DNA of 64,000 bases from Rheum nobile (lineage: Eukaryota > Streptophyta > Magnoliopsida > Caryophyllales > Polygonaceae). The notes beneath the pieces are model-generated. The model did no database searches and was not told the DNA's origin. It saw nothing but the letters and a program-made list of their open reading frames with translations. Positions 35,200 to 47,040 of this stretch are shown piece by piece. Every line of letters starts with the position of its first letter. The stretch's first letter is position 1. The position numbers and the translations under genes were made by a program. The stretch is taken from positions 682,001 to 746,000 of the forward strand of contig WOAB01000317.1 in assembly GCA_027886185.1 (NCBI GenBank), given 5' to 3'.

Positions 35200-37113
35200 T
35201 TTCTGTAACACCCCCAAATTTAACCCCATTTGGAAGCGTTACTGCCGATGACCCCGGGCGTAAACCCCGAAGTCACCCCAGGCTTTTCCGACGTCATAAC
35301 TGACTTAAAACACAGTTACAATACTAAAATCATAACTTTTATTAAACCACATGGTCGCGGAATTACACGATTCCAAAAATGACCCAAATACATCATCAAT
35401 ACAAAATATCAGAATTTACAACGGAAGACTTATAAACAAAATACAAAATAGCATAGCGGAAATCGTTTTAAACACAAAGCGATAAGACAAGTTGTCGAAA
35501 ACAAAACACCGTTCATCTTCATAGTCGCTCTAGCCTTCACTGAACAGCAACACACCTGATGTGCCGAATCGGACGGATGACACCAGCCAACCATGCAAGG
35601 AATATAACGGTTGGTTAGTCTAAATGAATAGACTAGCAAGGGCACAAAGCAGAGTGGTTCGAAGCAGTCGCATTAGGTTAGACTCATCGTCCCTCGAATA
35701 ATAACCGAGTACGCTAGTCAACCATCATACTCCTACTGGAATAACAAAAGGATATGCACAAGAGAAGATTCTGGAGATCGAGTCTCACAGCAATCAATCC
35801 CCAAAAGAAGACTCCAAAATGAAATGAGCCTTATAGGAAACATGATAACAAATGTTGGAAAACATATCCAAACACACACAACCACATCATACAAGTATCG
35901 CATACGAGCGATTTACAACTAAGACGAGCTTTTCCTAGCTGCACTAGCGCCTAGCTGCACTACTCGCCAACATTTTAAATAAGTGCTTACTCATACGTCA
36001 CTTTAATAACATGGTCAAGGCATTTTCATTATGTGCATACTCATGGCACGTATCTTATTTAAATGACCACACACCACATCACGTTACAAGCTTTTACATA
36101 CATGTCCGCCACTCGCGAAACACATATCGAACCGGGTTATGACACCTGCAGAGTGCACCACTTCTTACTCCACTCGAGTATAGAAGTTAGTCATGACTCA
36201 CCAATTTATTATAAAGAGACGACAGGACCTCCATCCATTGTCCCTACGAATACTCGTGCTAACTACACAGTTAAACACACAAACACACCACACAGAGCCA
36301 TCACGGCCCCACCTGCACAACTATCCATATCTATGCCCACCTGGCAACACCCTAGATTTAATAATCTAAACACACACAATAAATCACATCAAAGTCCCTT
36401 ATGGCCTTCACCTGCACAAATCTAGAATAGACTAGCGTCGGTTCTAGCAAAATATACAACCTAGTATAATATCTTCTTTTTAATCACATAACGTTATCAA
36501 ACAATTCCAACATAATTAACAATCATCCCAAATTAATTAACAACAAAATAATTGATAATTAATGAAAGTATGGAATGATGAGCAAGAGCGAACCGCCACT
36601 TGCCTAAATCCGCAGAAGCTTAAGCAAAGCTTGGAGACAACGGGCTCCTGGATCTGAAACTGGAGCAAATCTTGGATAATAATCCCTAAGAAATGGCCCA
36701 TAACAAGACCCTAAGTTAGATTCAATATACTTATATATGAATCTAAAAGAATACAAGAAGAAATCAAAGGAAACGAGCAAAGCCCAAAGCCAAACCACAA
36801 AACACACAACCCGGACACAATACCGCGATCGCGGCAGGTCGCGGTCGGTCGCGGTTTTGTGCTGTGACAGTGGCTAGCTCGCGAGACGACAATGGAGAAT
36901 TTCTTACCCAAACCGATTTGTTTGCCTTCGATTTGTCTATGGTTCGATCTCTCAACACCACAAAGCTTCACACAACACTCAAGAGCACCTTCTCAACTCA
37001 AGAGACACTCAAAATCTCCCACACACGAAGCTCCAAAACTGCTCAACAATGGTGAAAAACAGAGGAGAAACAGAGGAGGAAGAAGAAGAGAGCTCTTGCT
37101 TCGGTCTTCACCT

Positions 37114-37123
37114 CCTTTTATAG
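37114..37123 (-). promoter_or_regulatory. LTR TATA box
   Basis: CTATAAAAGG on the minus strand, conserved in all three LTRs (also 28228-28237 and 32676-32685). Transcription would start about 30 bp further along the minus strand, leaving a long (about 1.9 kb) R-U5 region. That is unusual but follows from the TATA position. Confidence 0.55.
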
Positions 37124-37256
37124 CCCAATCCGACCACCTCCAAGGGAACAAGGGGACAAAGGCGAAGGACCACTTGGCCTGCCCAAAAATATCCCAAAAA
37201 CAGAGCTACAGTAACCGCCACGCGAGGAAGACGACACTGCTCAGCAAAAGGCATTA

Positions 37257-37322
37257 CCGCGATCGCGGCCGATCGCGTCAGGTCGCGGTTCATCGCGGTC
37301 AATCGCGGTTGATCGCGGTTTC
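37257..37322 (-). repeat. 10-bp phased ACCGCGATNN repeat in the LTR
   Basis: On the minus strand ACCGCGA recurs every 10 bp (ACCGCGATCA, ACCGCGATTG, ACCGCGATGA, ACCGCGACCT), followed by CGCGATCGGCCGCGATCGCG. The array lies about 135-200 bp upstream of the TATA box. The same array is at 28371-28435 and 32819-32882, and a shorter relative (TCGCGG x4) lies downstream of the TATA at about 36830-36855. Confidence 0.85.
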
Positions 37323-37580
37323 TGGCCGACTTCATTTATTCTTATCCGAACTTAGTTTGGATTAAATTTCTTAACTCCGGGTTAAATATATTCATACTTT
37401 AACGATATATTAACCCCGAAAACACCTCAACTGTATTATATAATGCTCAGAAAATTCTACAGAGCTTAGACCCCTCTTCAGAAGGTCCGAGACTCACTGA
37501 ATTAAATCCGTCTAGCAAAACGGGCATAAGAAAATTTTAAAAATAATTCAAAATACCCTTAAAAATTACGGGGTGTTACA

Positions 37581-37585
37581 ATACC
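37581..37585. repeat. Target-site duplication, right (ATACC)
   Basis: ATACC directly follows the GGTGTTACA end of the last LTR and equals 26303-26307. Confidence 0.85.
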
Positions 37586-37599
37586 TTTGTTGTACTCCT

Positions 37600-37990
37600 G
37601 TAAAAATTGCATATCAAAATATAAATTTTGCATTGCAATATTGTTAACAATGACTTCATAAACACTATAAAGTATAACCATGAAGTGTGCAAAATTTACA
37701 GTGAGTATATAGTATGCATATTTATACATGAAGTGTGCATATCACAACCAAACAAATGAATATTACATTATATATCGACAACTTAAAACATTATGCATAT
37801 GTGAACATATAGTATGCATATCGATACAGTAAGTGTGCATATCATAGTCATATAACTGAGTGTCACATAACAAATACACAAGCTAATAGTTTATGCATAC
37901 CTGAATATATAATCTGCATAACTACGCATATAATATGAATATCAACCTCACACATTGAATATCGTACACGAAATTGTCAGTCATACAACA
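37600..37990. repeat. GCATATC-based tandem repeat, ULP intron (copy block 2)
   Basis: Three units with the same phrase order as the block at 23560: TATAGTATGCATAT, AAGTGTGCATATCA, AACAAATGAATAT and CACATAACA. It lies just beyond the right end of the LTR array, in the intron before the interrupted exon. Confidence 0.65.
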
Positions 37991-39039
37991 GTATATAATC
38001 CTTATTCAGCAACATGCTATGAATGATAACCTACGTATTTTTTTCATTACTAAAGTCAATAACTATTACGTTATACAAAATCTATATATACCTTTTTGAT
38101 ACTTGATTCCTGTACCGCACATGCAACACCTTGCCTTTTTTTTATAGACAGCCGAGGTTCCAAATTACCATCCCCGAACACCCCCCAACTCATCTCAGTC
38201 TCTTCTCTCTCAGCTACAAGATCTTCATTCCATCCGACAAATGCAGGGAATTTCCTTGGAACGGTACGTTTACCATACAAGACCACGCGGTCCAAGTATA
38301 GAACCTGAATAAAACAGAAATATGATGAATATCAGTGTATGAATTGTGAATATCAAACACAAATCATTGAAAATGCATGCCCCAATATATCAAAATTCAA
38401 AAATTGTTCCCCAAATTGTATATTTAAGGACCAACATACCGTCAAGAAATAGAGTGGCCCAGTAAAGTAGCCGTCCGGATTCGTATCCCACCTATTCTTA
38501 GCCTCAATAAGACAATCGATAACGAAGCCACACCAGTTCATCGTGCTCAAGAAATTTAGCTGCTCTAAGCCACGTATGAGGGACTGATTTGCAGCACCAC
38601 TTTGTGTCGGCTCGACTATACAAGAGTGGAACAGAACAATAAAGTTCTATATGAAGTCTTCGCCTCCTTCCTCAATCGACAACATATGTTGCCCCACATG
38701 ATTGTATCTGATGCTATGCAGCTTCTTATCGAAATTTTTCCTCCACTTCTCTACCACATCCATCTTAACCATTGGTTCGAACTTGATTATTTGAACTGGG
38801 CCACGTGGAATGCACATGCAGATCTCCACATCAATATCTATGACATCTATAGCAGACCCATCTGGAAGCAAAATCTTCCCTTTCATTGCATTGTAGCTCT
38901 GGACCAACCACCTACACATGAAACTGAAGAAAGACACAGATTTTTTTCAGCTACAACGCAAAACAAAATAGCTCCAAATTCATGTGTATCCATAATCAGG
39001 ATTGAAACATGCACATCACAACCATGCATCATGAATTTC

Positions 39040-39600
39040 TAAAAGTATAATTTGCATATCTCAATCAGACAAATGAAAGACACATGCACAATAGATCACT
39101 GCTTAGATCATGAATATCATAAGAGCTAATATGCATATCCAAACAACACAAATGAAAAACACATACATAAATGGTCACTTGTATATATCATGAATATCTC
39201 AAAATTTTATATGCAAATCTATTCAGGATGTATGCATAACACAACCACAAAATTGAATATCACATAACAAATCGATAATTGGATATCTCAAATGAAAAAA
39301 CATACACAAATGGTCACTTGTATATATCATGAATATCTCCTAATTTTATATGCATAACTATTCATCCTTGCATGCAAAACACAACCACATAAATGATTAT
39401 CACATAGCAAATCGACCACTGAATATCTCAATATGTTATATGCATATCTATTCAAGATGTCTTGCATATGTTAACATATAATATACATATCGATGTATGG
39501 TTGATGCATATTTCACTCATAAAAAAACATATCATATGCACGGCCAATTAAATCATCATTTGTGCCAATTTGCATATCAACAAGGCATATCTGAATATCA
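39040..39600. repeat. GCATATC-based tandem repeat, ULP intron (copy block 3)
   Basis: A longer unit of about 160 bp repeats here: AATGGTCACTTGTATATATC occurs at about 39170 and 39310, each followed by ATGAATATCTC and TTTTATATGCA, then ACACAACCACA and ATCACATA. Weaker relatives also occur at 40500-40800, 41100-41170, 21720-21960 and throughout 18880-19980. Confidence 0.65.
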
Positions 39601-42055
39601 TATATATATACAGATTTTACGTATCTAATGAACATCTTAATACAAAAAACATGTACCTTGGTAACGGGAACACTTCCATTCTTAACAGTCTCCCAAAGCC
39701 ATACTCCTCTACAGTTTCCTTCTGCATTTGGTTCAGTTTCCCAATGGCCTCAACGAAATATTCAAGGCATCCACGATGTTTGATACCTTTAAAACCATCA
39801 TTTTTCTTGACTTTCTTCTTCTGACATACCACTTCTTCTAATTCTTCCACAATCATCTTAGCCTTGCCCTTATCAACCATTTTTTTTGATTTCAAACCTG
39901 CTACGTGATAAAAATATGTATTAGTCAGTGAAAATAACATTAACAAATCCAAAACCCAATATTCACATGTAAATATAATGTACCAGAATCATCGTGAGCA
40001 ACTGATTTAGATGATGCACCCTTTTCCTTCAAATGCTTTGATTTGGCCTTTTGAATGTTGGCCAGTGTTTCATCTTCATCTAAGATGGGTGGTTCTACAA
40101 TGAATTAAGAGGTAATTAGCACATTGACGAATACAAGTTGACTTTATGATTCATATCACCATTGGAAATGTATGCACTGAACAATTAATAATATCATACC
40201 TCTCGATTTTCTCTTAAGCAAATCCTCAGTTGGTTCTCTGGTGGACTTACCCTTGTCACTACAAACAACCATCTTCAACTGCCTCTTTGCCTGCGGACTC
40301 CTTCCGGTTGGGGAAGAAACCTGGGCTTCTTCTGGTCCACTATCCACCACTGTTTCAGTATGTTGTTCGGCAAGTGTGACCTGAGCATCTTTTGGGGAAG
40401 TTTCAGCGGACTTGCTTGAGGGTAATCCTATACAAAACATAATAAGCTTAATTGTATATAAAGTATAAGAATGAATGACTAAAGCTTATACAAACATGCA
40501 AATGTCATAGTTGGAAATACATTGGATATCTATCTGAATGTAGTGCATATCCCTAAGAATATAATGCATATCAATTTTTAAAAAATGAACAACTAATCTA
40601 AATATAATGTACCAGCTGGGTATGCATATCAGTGAAATGAAGTATGCATCTCTCAATCACATAAATGAAAGACACATGCACAATAGATAACTGCTTAGAC
40701 CATGAATACCATAACAACTAGTATACATATCTAAACAACAAAAATGAAAAACGCATACACAAATGGTCACTCTAAGAATATAATGCATATCAATTTAAAC
40801 AAAATGAAAAAACTAGTCTAAACTGGTTGGTAATCATATCAGTAACAAACATTAAACAAGGCCTATCATTTTACTACCTTACTTCGAAGCTATACAAATA
40901 ACACAAAACAAATACATTACCTTTGACGAGCCTTCTTCGCTTACCACCTTTTGTGTTCAGAGACATTTTTTCCCTAGCCAACAATCCTATGACCATGAAC
41001 GAGATCCTAGATAAGACGATGAACAACATTATAAACCAACCTCCAACTCCAACAACAATTGAAACAAATTGAATATCAAGAACCCAAACAATTAACCTAG
41101 CTCAAACCAATATATACATTGCACATGTTCTGCATAACAATGCATGTAAAAATGCATATGTCATCTACAAAATTGAATATCAAAAACACAGTATATGCTT
41201 TCGATGGTCTATTGAATATTAACAACATAAATGTACTGTTTGCCCATTTCTCTTCAACCCCAAATGAACAAAAAAAGCCAATCCAACCCTAAACAACAAC
41301 CCATATCAAGTCATCAACCACTCAAAATCAATAAATGTGCAATTCGAACTAATTGAATCTCAAAAACAAAGTAAAACCTAAACCCTAAATGAACTAGACT
41401 TGCAATTCGAACAAATGTGAACCATATAAACCTTCTAATGCCCTCGATGCAAAGGAATACTCAACTCTAAATTGTTCTATTCGACATACATCGAATACTA
41501 ACACGAAAATGAACGAAATCGAAGAGTACAACACCATTGATGGAGACGAAAATAAACGCCGTCGTCGAGTTAAACTGGAAGTGAATGAAATTCAAGACTA
41601 TAAATTTGCGGTTATAGAACCGAAAATGGAAAACAGGTTAGGAATTGAACGACGGCGAGACGACGGCGATTCTTTTAGCCCAATCGAAGATGAGAAAGAA
41701 AATAAGAGGGGAAGATTAGAGGGGAATAGATTTTATGGTTACCTTTCGCAAAACTGAAAATGGTCCGACGACGGCGATACGATGGCGCTTCTACCAGTGA
41801 GTCGACGGCTCTTCTACCTGTGGGATGACACGATACTCCTGCGATGGAAGATGAGGACGATCGAGCGAGAGGATGAGACGATGAAGGCGGCGATAGCGAG
41901 AGAGAAAATGGGTAGCAGAACACGATAGAGCAGAGGAGGGAAAATGGAAGTTGAAGCGTCTGGATATGAAAATCAAATCCCGGGAGAATCGTAAATGGAC
42001 GAGATCGGGTGTAGGTGAGTCTATTTTTTTTTTAAACCTCTCTAGATTAAATCTC

Positions 42056-42131
42056 AGCCATCCATCTTAATCAAATCCAACGCTCTATATTTATACACTT
42101 GTTTCACTCTAAGGAATTGTTTTACTAGAGC
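42056..42131 (-). repeat. Right terminal inverted repeat of the MULE
   Basis: Its reverse complement reads GCTCTAGTAAAACAATTCC and later AGAGCGTTGGATTTGA and ATGGATGG, matching the left end at 18388. It is directly followed by a (TA)n run. Confidence 0.75.
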
Positions 42132-43460
42132 ATATATATATATATGCTTCAGTGACTTTTCACCTCAGTCATTTTTAGTGGTAAGTTATCATATGAATTA
42201 CGGATGAATGAAAATCTACTTTTATTGACCAGGAAAATGAAAAATCAAAACTTAATATATGACTCGATTGATTTTAATAACACTTCTTAGTTCAAATACC
42301 GCTTAAATACAATTACACGGTTACACCATATTAGGATCTTCGTCTCACATTAGATATAAGGGATGTATATTATTAATTAGTTTGTAAGAGGAGGTAAATT
42401 CTTTATACATTAGTTTAAGTTTATATATCAATATGTAGTAATGATTTATTCTAATATTGCATCCGATTTACACGGCTCATCAACTTTGTTATCATTATAA
42501 TGATTTTTTTTTAGAAAAGTATGGTATATTAATATAGGATTAGGTCAAAAAACAAAGGAAAGTAAAATTATGGGGGAGGGCACATGGGTGGATTGATAAA
42601 TATAGACACCTAACCAAAATCAAAGGCTTTTCAAAGCTCCAAATCCTATTGGAGCAAATCACGCCACCTGCCGCCTTTGGGCCCCACCTCTTTTCTTAAG
42701 TAATTTCTTTTGTTCAATTCTTACATTCCATTCCAAATTTCCTAGAAATTATTAATTAAAAATGTTTTCCTAATTGATAGGCTCCTGTTCGCCCACGATT
42801 ACATTTTTATTAAAAAAATATGAATTTCAAATCATAATAGAAAAGGTAGATAACGTAAAATAAGAGTAGTTGATATTGAAGAGCTAAACTATGCTTATAA
42901 CTTTATAAGGTACTATATCTATATGTAATATGTCTATATGTTGATAATTACTTATATTTATTTAAAATCACGACCTAAACTATGAAATGGTTTCCCCTAA
43001 CTTTCACTTGATAGGAACTTCATCCTTTTAAACGCCACTCAAACGAAGAAATACATATATTTGTCAGCTTCACATCAACAATTACAATTCTTTCTCAGCA
43101 ATTACTTTGGAGACAAAAGGTTCTGTGTATTTATAAAGACTCTTTTACTTGTAATATGTTTTTTTCTTATAAAAAATAGTTTTGAAATTTTAATTTTATG
43201 GGTAAATATAAATTGTGGGAGTTGAGTATTGATAAATAATCTATATATAATTATCAAAATGAAATGTCACTTGTCATCTTCACATTAATGTAAGTCATTT
43301 TTTGTCATATGTATACTCTATAATGCGCAACTTACAATTATTTAATGTTATTTTATTTTTATTTATATAGTTTTATTCTAATTATGTCATTATATTTGTG
43401 ATAAACTTACTTGCCTTTTTAGTATATATATATATATACGATTTTGCTTTCTTTCACTAG

Positions 43461-43503
<43 letters not shown>

Positions 43504-44364
43504 TTTGCTTTCTTTCACTAGAATTATATCAATTTTTTTAGTGTGGTTATACTCTTAAAATGTTATTTCTATTTAATGGAATAAAGACATATATAATTTG
43601 GTTAATTTCTCTACCTACTTATTCGTGATATTTATACTATTAATCATATCATTATAATCTAAATCTATACTTTATAATATTAAAGTAGTTATTGACTATG
43701 ACAACATGCCCCCATAAGCCACATCATCTATGACACTTTTCGTTTTTACAATTTATTGTGTCATCTAATATAAATAATATGATGTAATTATATTATATTT
43801 ATGTAAACTCTTCTATGTCATTTTTTGTATTTCAATTTTAAAAATATGCTTTTGTAACTAATTTGTATTATGTAAATACTTTATAATATATGGTTGAGAA
43901 AAAAACTTATATAATAAAACTTATGTTAATTAAAAAGATAGCATAAAATTTCATGCCTTATATCATATATATATACATTTAAAAATAAATAAATATATTA
44001 TAATTAAATCCACATAAGACACGAGTATTACGCTATTAGACTATTAGTGATGTGTTTATAAAGAGAAAACTAAACAAACCAAAGAAGAAGCACAAGAGTG
44101 GCATGTAGTGTAATAAGTTGGAAAACAAGGGGCCAATTGGGCAAAAGCGAGACGCGTGGTGTTTTCCCGATAACGACAAGTGTCAAGTCAGCGGGCAACA
44201 CATGGTCTAAAAGAGTAAAACAGTATAATTTTTTGTCTCTTTTTTGGCAGCTTATGTAAATCACCCCTCCATACACTTATGTTTTACCCCCTGATTCAAT
44301 CACGTTACATACTTACATTTACTTCTTTACTGTTTTTTTTAAAGGACATTTACTTCTTTACTTA
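42132..44364. other. AT-rich intergenic DNA right of the MULE
   Basis: Starts with a TA run next to the MULE end. No gene is recognised. A GC-richer patch at 42640-42700 and another at 44090-44240 give no protein match that can be recognised. Confidence 0.5.
43417..43530. repeat. (TA)n microsatellite with duplicated flank
   Basis: Two TA runs (about 43423-43438 and 43466-43500). GATTTTGCTTTCTTTCACTA follows each run, at about 43440 and 43501, so the run plus its flank is tandemly duplicated. Confidence 0.8.
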
Positions 44365-44676
44365 GCCCCAGTTTGGTTGAATATGAAAAATGAGAATTTA
44401 GTTGTTTCCTATAAATTATAAATTGTTGAAAATTATGAAATCATGTTTGATTTAAAAATATTATTTTTATATTAATATGAAAAATAATAATACTTAAAAA
44501 TGCAAGAATTAGATTTTATATATTTTTTAAGATAAGTGTAATTTCTTGATTTAGAGAAATTATAATTTTTTAAAAAGTAAATTCTCATATTTTATTTTTA
44601 AACCTAATAAAAAAATAAATATATTTTATAAGAAAGTTTAACTTTCTGAAAAGTAGAGCACAAACCAAACGAGGGG
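44365..44676. mobile_element. PIF/Harbinger-type MITE
   Basis: The left end is GCCCCAGTTTGGTTGA; the right end reverse-complemented is CCCCTCGTTTGGTTTGTG. TTA borders both sides (44362-44364 and 44677-44679). The interior is AT-rich and non-coding. Confidence 0.7.
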
Positions 44677-45585
44677 TTAATTCCAACGTAATTTCATGCT
44701 TTTATTTGCACTCGAACATCTCTTCAAGCATATCTATATCGTCCCTTGAAGAAAAAAGGAAAAACACATCTATATTGGCATATTGCAACCACGTACACAA
44801 AATTGAACGCACTCACATTAAATGTATACAACCAACGTCAAATAATAATGAGAAGAGAAAAACACATTGAACATGTCGGACCAATACAGTCAAAGAAAAG
44901 TATATTGATGTTTCGAGACTTTTGTGTAGATGACAAGACTTTAATTACTTTTTCGAGGTTTTTTATTAACTTATATATTTTGCTCAAATATGATAAAACC
45001 AAAAAATTATATGAATTTTATTGAAACTATGTTACATACTTACATGTCTCTTGGTGCACATTCATAAAGTTCACATAAGCCACGCTTCAATGCAAAATCA
45101 ATTGACAATAACTAGAGTTAATGGCGGAATCAAAAAAATTTAAAAAGGGGGATATATTCAATTGTTTGTTATGAATGCGGACCGAAGCATGGGATGACCT
45201 ATTAAAAATTATTATTATTAATTCAGAATCTAATCATATAACTAAAATGTACTAATTCATAATATACATTAACATAATGTATATAATAGACATGTAAAAT
45301 GTAAATAAAAAATTAAAACGCATGTAAGATAATTAAGTCATATTAATATAATTAACCTAATTTACATATCTCTTAATAAAAGATTAGGTTATTAGGTAAT
45401 TAATAGAAAATAGTTAAATGTGAAAATATATCTTAAATTATATCAATCTAATTTAATTATCTTATCGTCTTGTAATGGAAATAATAATAATAAAAATAAA
45501 TAGAAGAGATTTGAAAATAGAAGATGATAATGGAAATAATAATAAAAATGAACAAAAGAGAAATCGGGGAAAGAACGGTTTACAA

Positions 45586-45933
45586 TAGGGCTGTTCAAAA
45601 ATGGACCGGATCGGTGAAAATATGGTCCGGTCTCCGGTCCAAATAATTTCCTTAATCCGGTTCCGATCCGGTCCAAACCCGGGAAAAAACTGGTCCGGAT
45701 TTTTTTAAAAAAATTTATATGTTTTTTGGGAGATTTATATGTATTTTTTTATAATTTTTTTTTTAAATTTAATAAGTTAGGAGTATATATGTTTTTTAGA
45801 CTTTAAATAAGAATTTAATTTTTTATTTTTTTTAAAATAAAATCCGGTCTAACCGGTCCTAGACTGGACCGAATAGGTCCGGTCTAGATTTCTGAAAAAA
45901 TCCGATCTGATCCGGACCGAATAAACACCCCTA
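45586..45933. mobile_element. MITE with GGTCCGG repeats, probably hAT-like
   Basis: Ends are TAGGGCTGTTCAAAAATGG and, reverse-complemented on the right, TAGGGGTGTTTATTCGG. TTTACAA flanks both sides (45579-45585 and 45935-45941), a 7- to 8-bp duplication. Near both ends are clusters of GGACCGG, GGTCCGG and GATCCGG. Target duplications of 8 bp are typical of hAT elements; the assignment is inferred. Confidence 0.65.
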
Positions 45934-46338
45934 ATTTACAAGGTTTGAACACATGATGTATCGTTCCAAGGGTGGATTTAGGACCAATTGGTCTAATTTA
46001 TCTATATATCCACTTAGCAGAACTAATAAAATATGCATTAAGTTATATGGAAAGAGGGGGCATAGGACCCCCTGCCCCCCTTGATTACGCCTCTCACTAG
46101 AGTAGCTAATGAACTTATATAGTGCTTTTGTTTTTATTTGCCTTTTTAATGTGAGATATTTTTATTCCACTTATCTCTATACGTCCCCTCGAGTTTAGGT
46201 CAAAAACTCCAATCAATATTTCAATTAAGAGTCAAATTTTGACCGAAACTCACTCGGATATCATATTAAAGTCCGTTGAGCCAATTACGGAGGAGGTGTT
46301 CGATTGTGAACACACGCACATACAAGCCCGATCTTAAG

Positions 46339-46393
46339 CTTTTAATCCAAAACCAATTAATAATAAGGCTTTTAATCCAAAACCAATTAATAA
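46339..46393. repeat. 30-bp tandem duplication
   Basis: GCTTTTAATCCAAAACCAAT followed by TAATAA occurs twice with a 30-bp period. Confidence 0.85.
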
Positions 46394-47040
46394 TGGGTAA
46401 AGTAACTCCTAATCTTATATAATGATCTTATTTAATTTTTCGATGTTTGATACTTTTGTTCCCTTATCCCCACAATAGTTACAATAAACACATAAATAAA
46501 ATACATATAATTAATAATTATTTATTTGTATAATGTTAATGTTTATAGAATATAAAAGGCTTGAGTGACGACATAAAGATATTGTTAGTTTTTATTAACA
46601 CTATAGTATCCGTAAAATTGTACGTTAGTTTGGTGTGAAGTCCGGCCATGACAAGTCTCTTTCTAATATAAGAATATTTAATCTCAAAATCAAAATGAGT
46701 TCATTTGGTAAAAACTCCATAATAATCAGATTACTTAAGATGCGAAAATAATAGTATTAAACAAATTAGTCACTTAAAATATATCAAATTCCAAAGAATC
46801 ATCTCGTAGTTTTCCAAATTAATACGACAAAACAAATCGATTTTTGTTTTCATTCATATTTACATAAATTAATATGATACAAATCGTGTAGTTTTTTTAG
46901 GAAATTTTAGTTTCGTCGGATTCCAAACTTGGCGTAAACTCGATTTAATTCTTTTTCGATTTTGGCAAAACCTCGAATAAATTAATACGTAAAAAACTAA
47001 TTTCGTTTTTGCCTAAAATTTCCCCCTTTTTTGTTTCTAC

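Larger units (their letters stand above)
26308..37580 (-). mobile_element. Gag-only Ty3/Gypsy-type LTR retrotransposon array: LTR-body-LTR-body-LTR
   Basis: Three near-identical LTRs of 2387, 2387 and 2377 bp alternate with two 2061-bp bodies. The LTRs begin TGTAACACC and end GGTGTTACA. The whole array has a single pair of 5-bp duplications (ATACC). Coding direction is minus. Each body has a primer-binding site, one gag gene, a short relic of the pol C-terminus and a polypurine tract, but no protease, reverse transcriptase, RNase H or integrase. This matches non-autonomous terminal-repeat retrotransposons with a GAG domain, which depend on enzymes from related elements. LTR1 and LTR2 differ at about 18 positions by eye (under 1 percent), so the insertion is recent. 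Confidence 0.93.
35204..37580 (-). repeat. LTR 3 (right, 5' LTR in coding direction)
   Basis: 2377 bp; a 10-bp GAAGAAG-type unit is missing at about 37080-37092 compared with LTRs 1 and 2. TATA box at 37114-37123 and CpG repeat array at 37257-37322. As the 5' LTR for minus-strand transcription it would drive gag copy 2. Confidence 0.93.
23169..40966 (-). pseudogene. ULP1-like (C48 peptidase) transposon gene, interrupted by an LTR array
   Basis: Minus-strand exons that join in phase from the 5' end: 40921-40966 (MSLNTKGGKRRRLVK), 40200-40427, 39984-40094, 39657-39897, 38440-38923, 38092-38304 (DRVVLYGKRTVPRKFPAF), then an exon beginning 37597 that is cut at 37581 by the LTR array and resumes at 26307-25994, then 25714-25851, about 25140-25382 (Arg/Lys-rich, with an AT-hook-like CGRPRKHP in a second frame), about 24700-24845, about 24437-24566, about 24189-24310, 23951-24091 and about 23169-23493. 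The last three carry the peptidase core. ULP-type peptidases cleave SUMO-like modifiers; transposon-borne versions have no settled function. Lesions besides the LTR insertion: TAG at 38647-38649, a frameshift before the AT-hook-like segment, a frameshift at an A7 run near 24738-24744 and an unresolved phase at the final intron. Confidence 0.75.
18388..42131. mobile_element. Large Mutator-like element with FAR1-type transposase and ULP1-like protease, invaded by an LTR array
   Basis: The two ends are imperfect inverted repeats of about 75 bp (18388-18460 and 42056-42131). Between them are a plus-strand FAR1-type MULE transposase remnant (18712-22653) and a convergent minus-strand ULP1-like (C48) peptidase gene remnant (23169-40966). 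MULEs carrying ULP-like genes beside a mudrA-type transposase are known in plants (for example Kaonashi-type elements in Arabidopsis and related MULEs elsewhere). The span is 23.7 kb, of which 11.3 kb is a later LTR retrotransposon insertion, so the MULE itself was about 12.5 kb. Both genes carry lesions and the element looks non-autonomous now. A target-site duplication could not be defined because both flanks are TA repeats. Confidence 0.8.
44677..47040. other. AT-rich intergenic DNA
   Basis: Apart from the MITE at 45586-45933 and a 30-bp tandem duplication at 46339-46393 (GCTTTTAATCCAAAACCAAT twice), nothing is recognised. Confidence 0.5.

Noticed and set aside
41509..41757. 82-codon plus-strand frame near the right MULE end (MNEIEEYNTIDGDENK)
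   Set aside because: Highly charged low-complexity sequence directly upstream of the ULP-like gene on the opposite strand; more likely that gene's promoter/leader. No family recognised.
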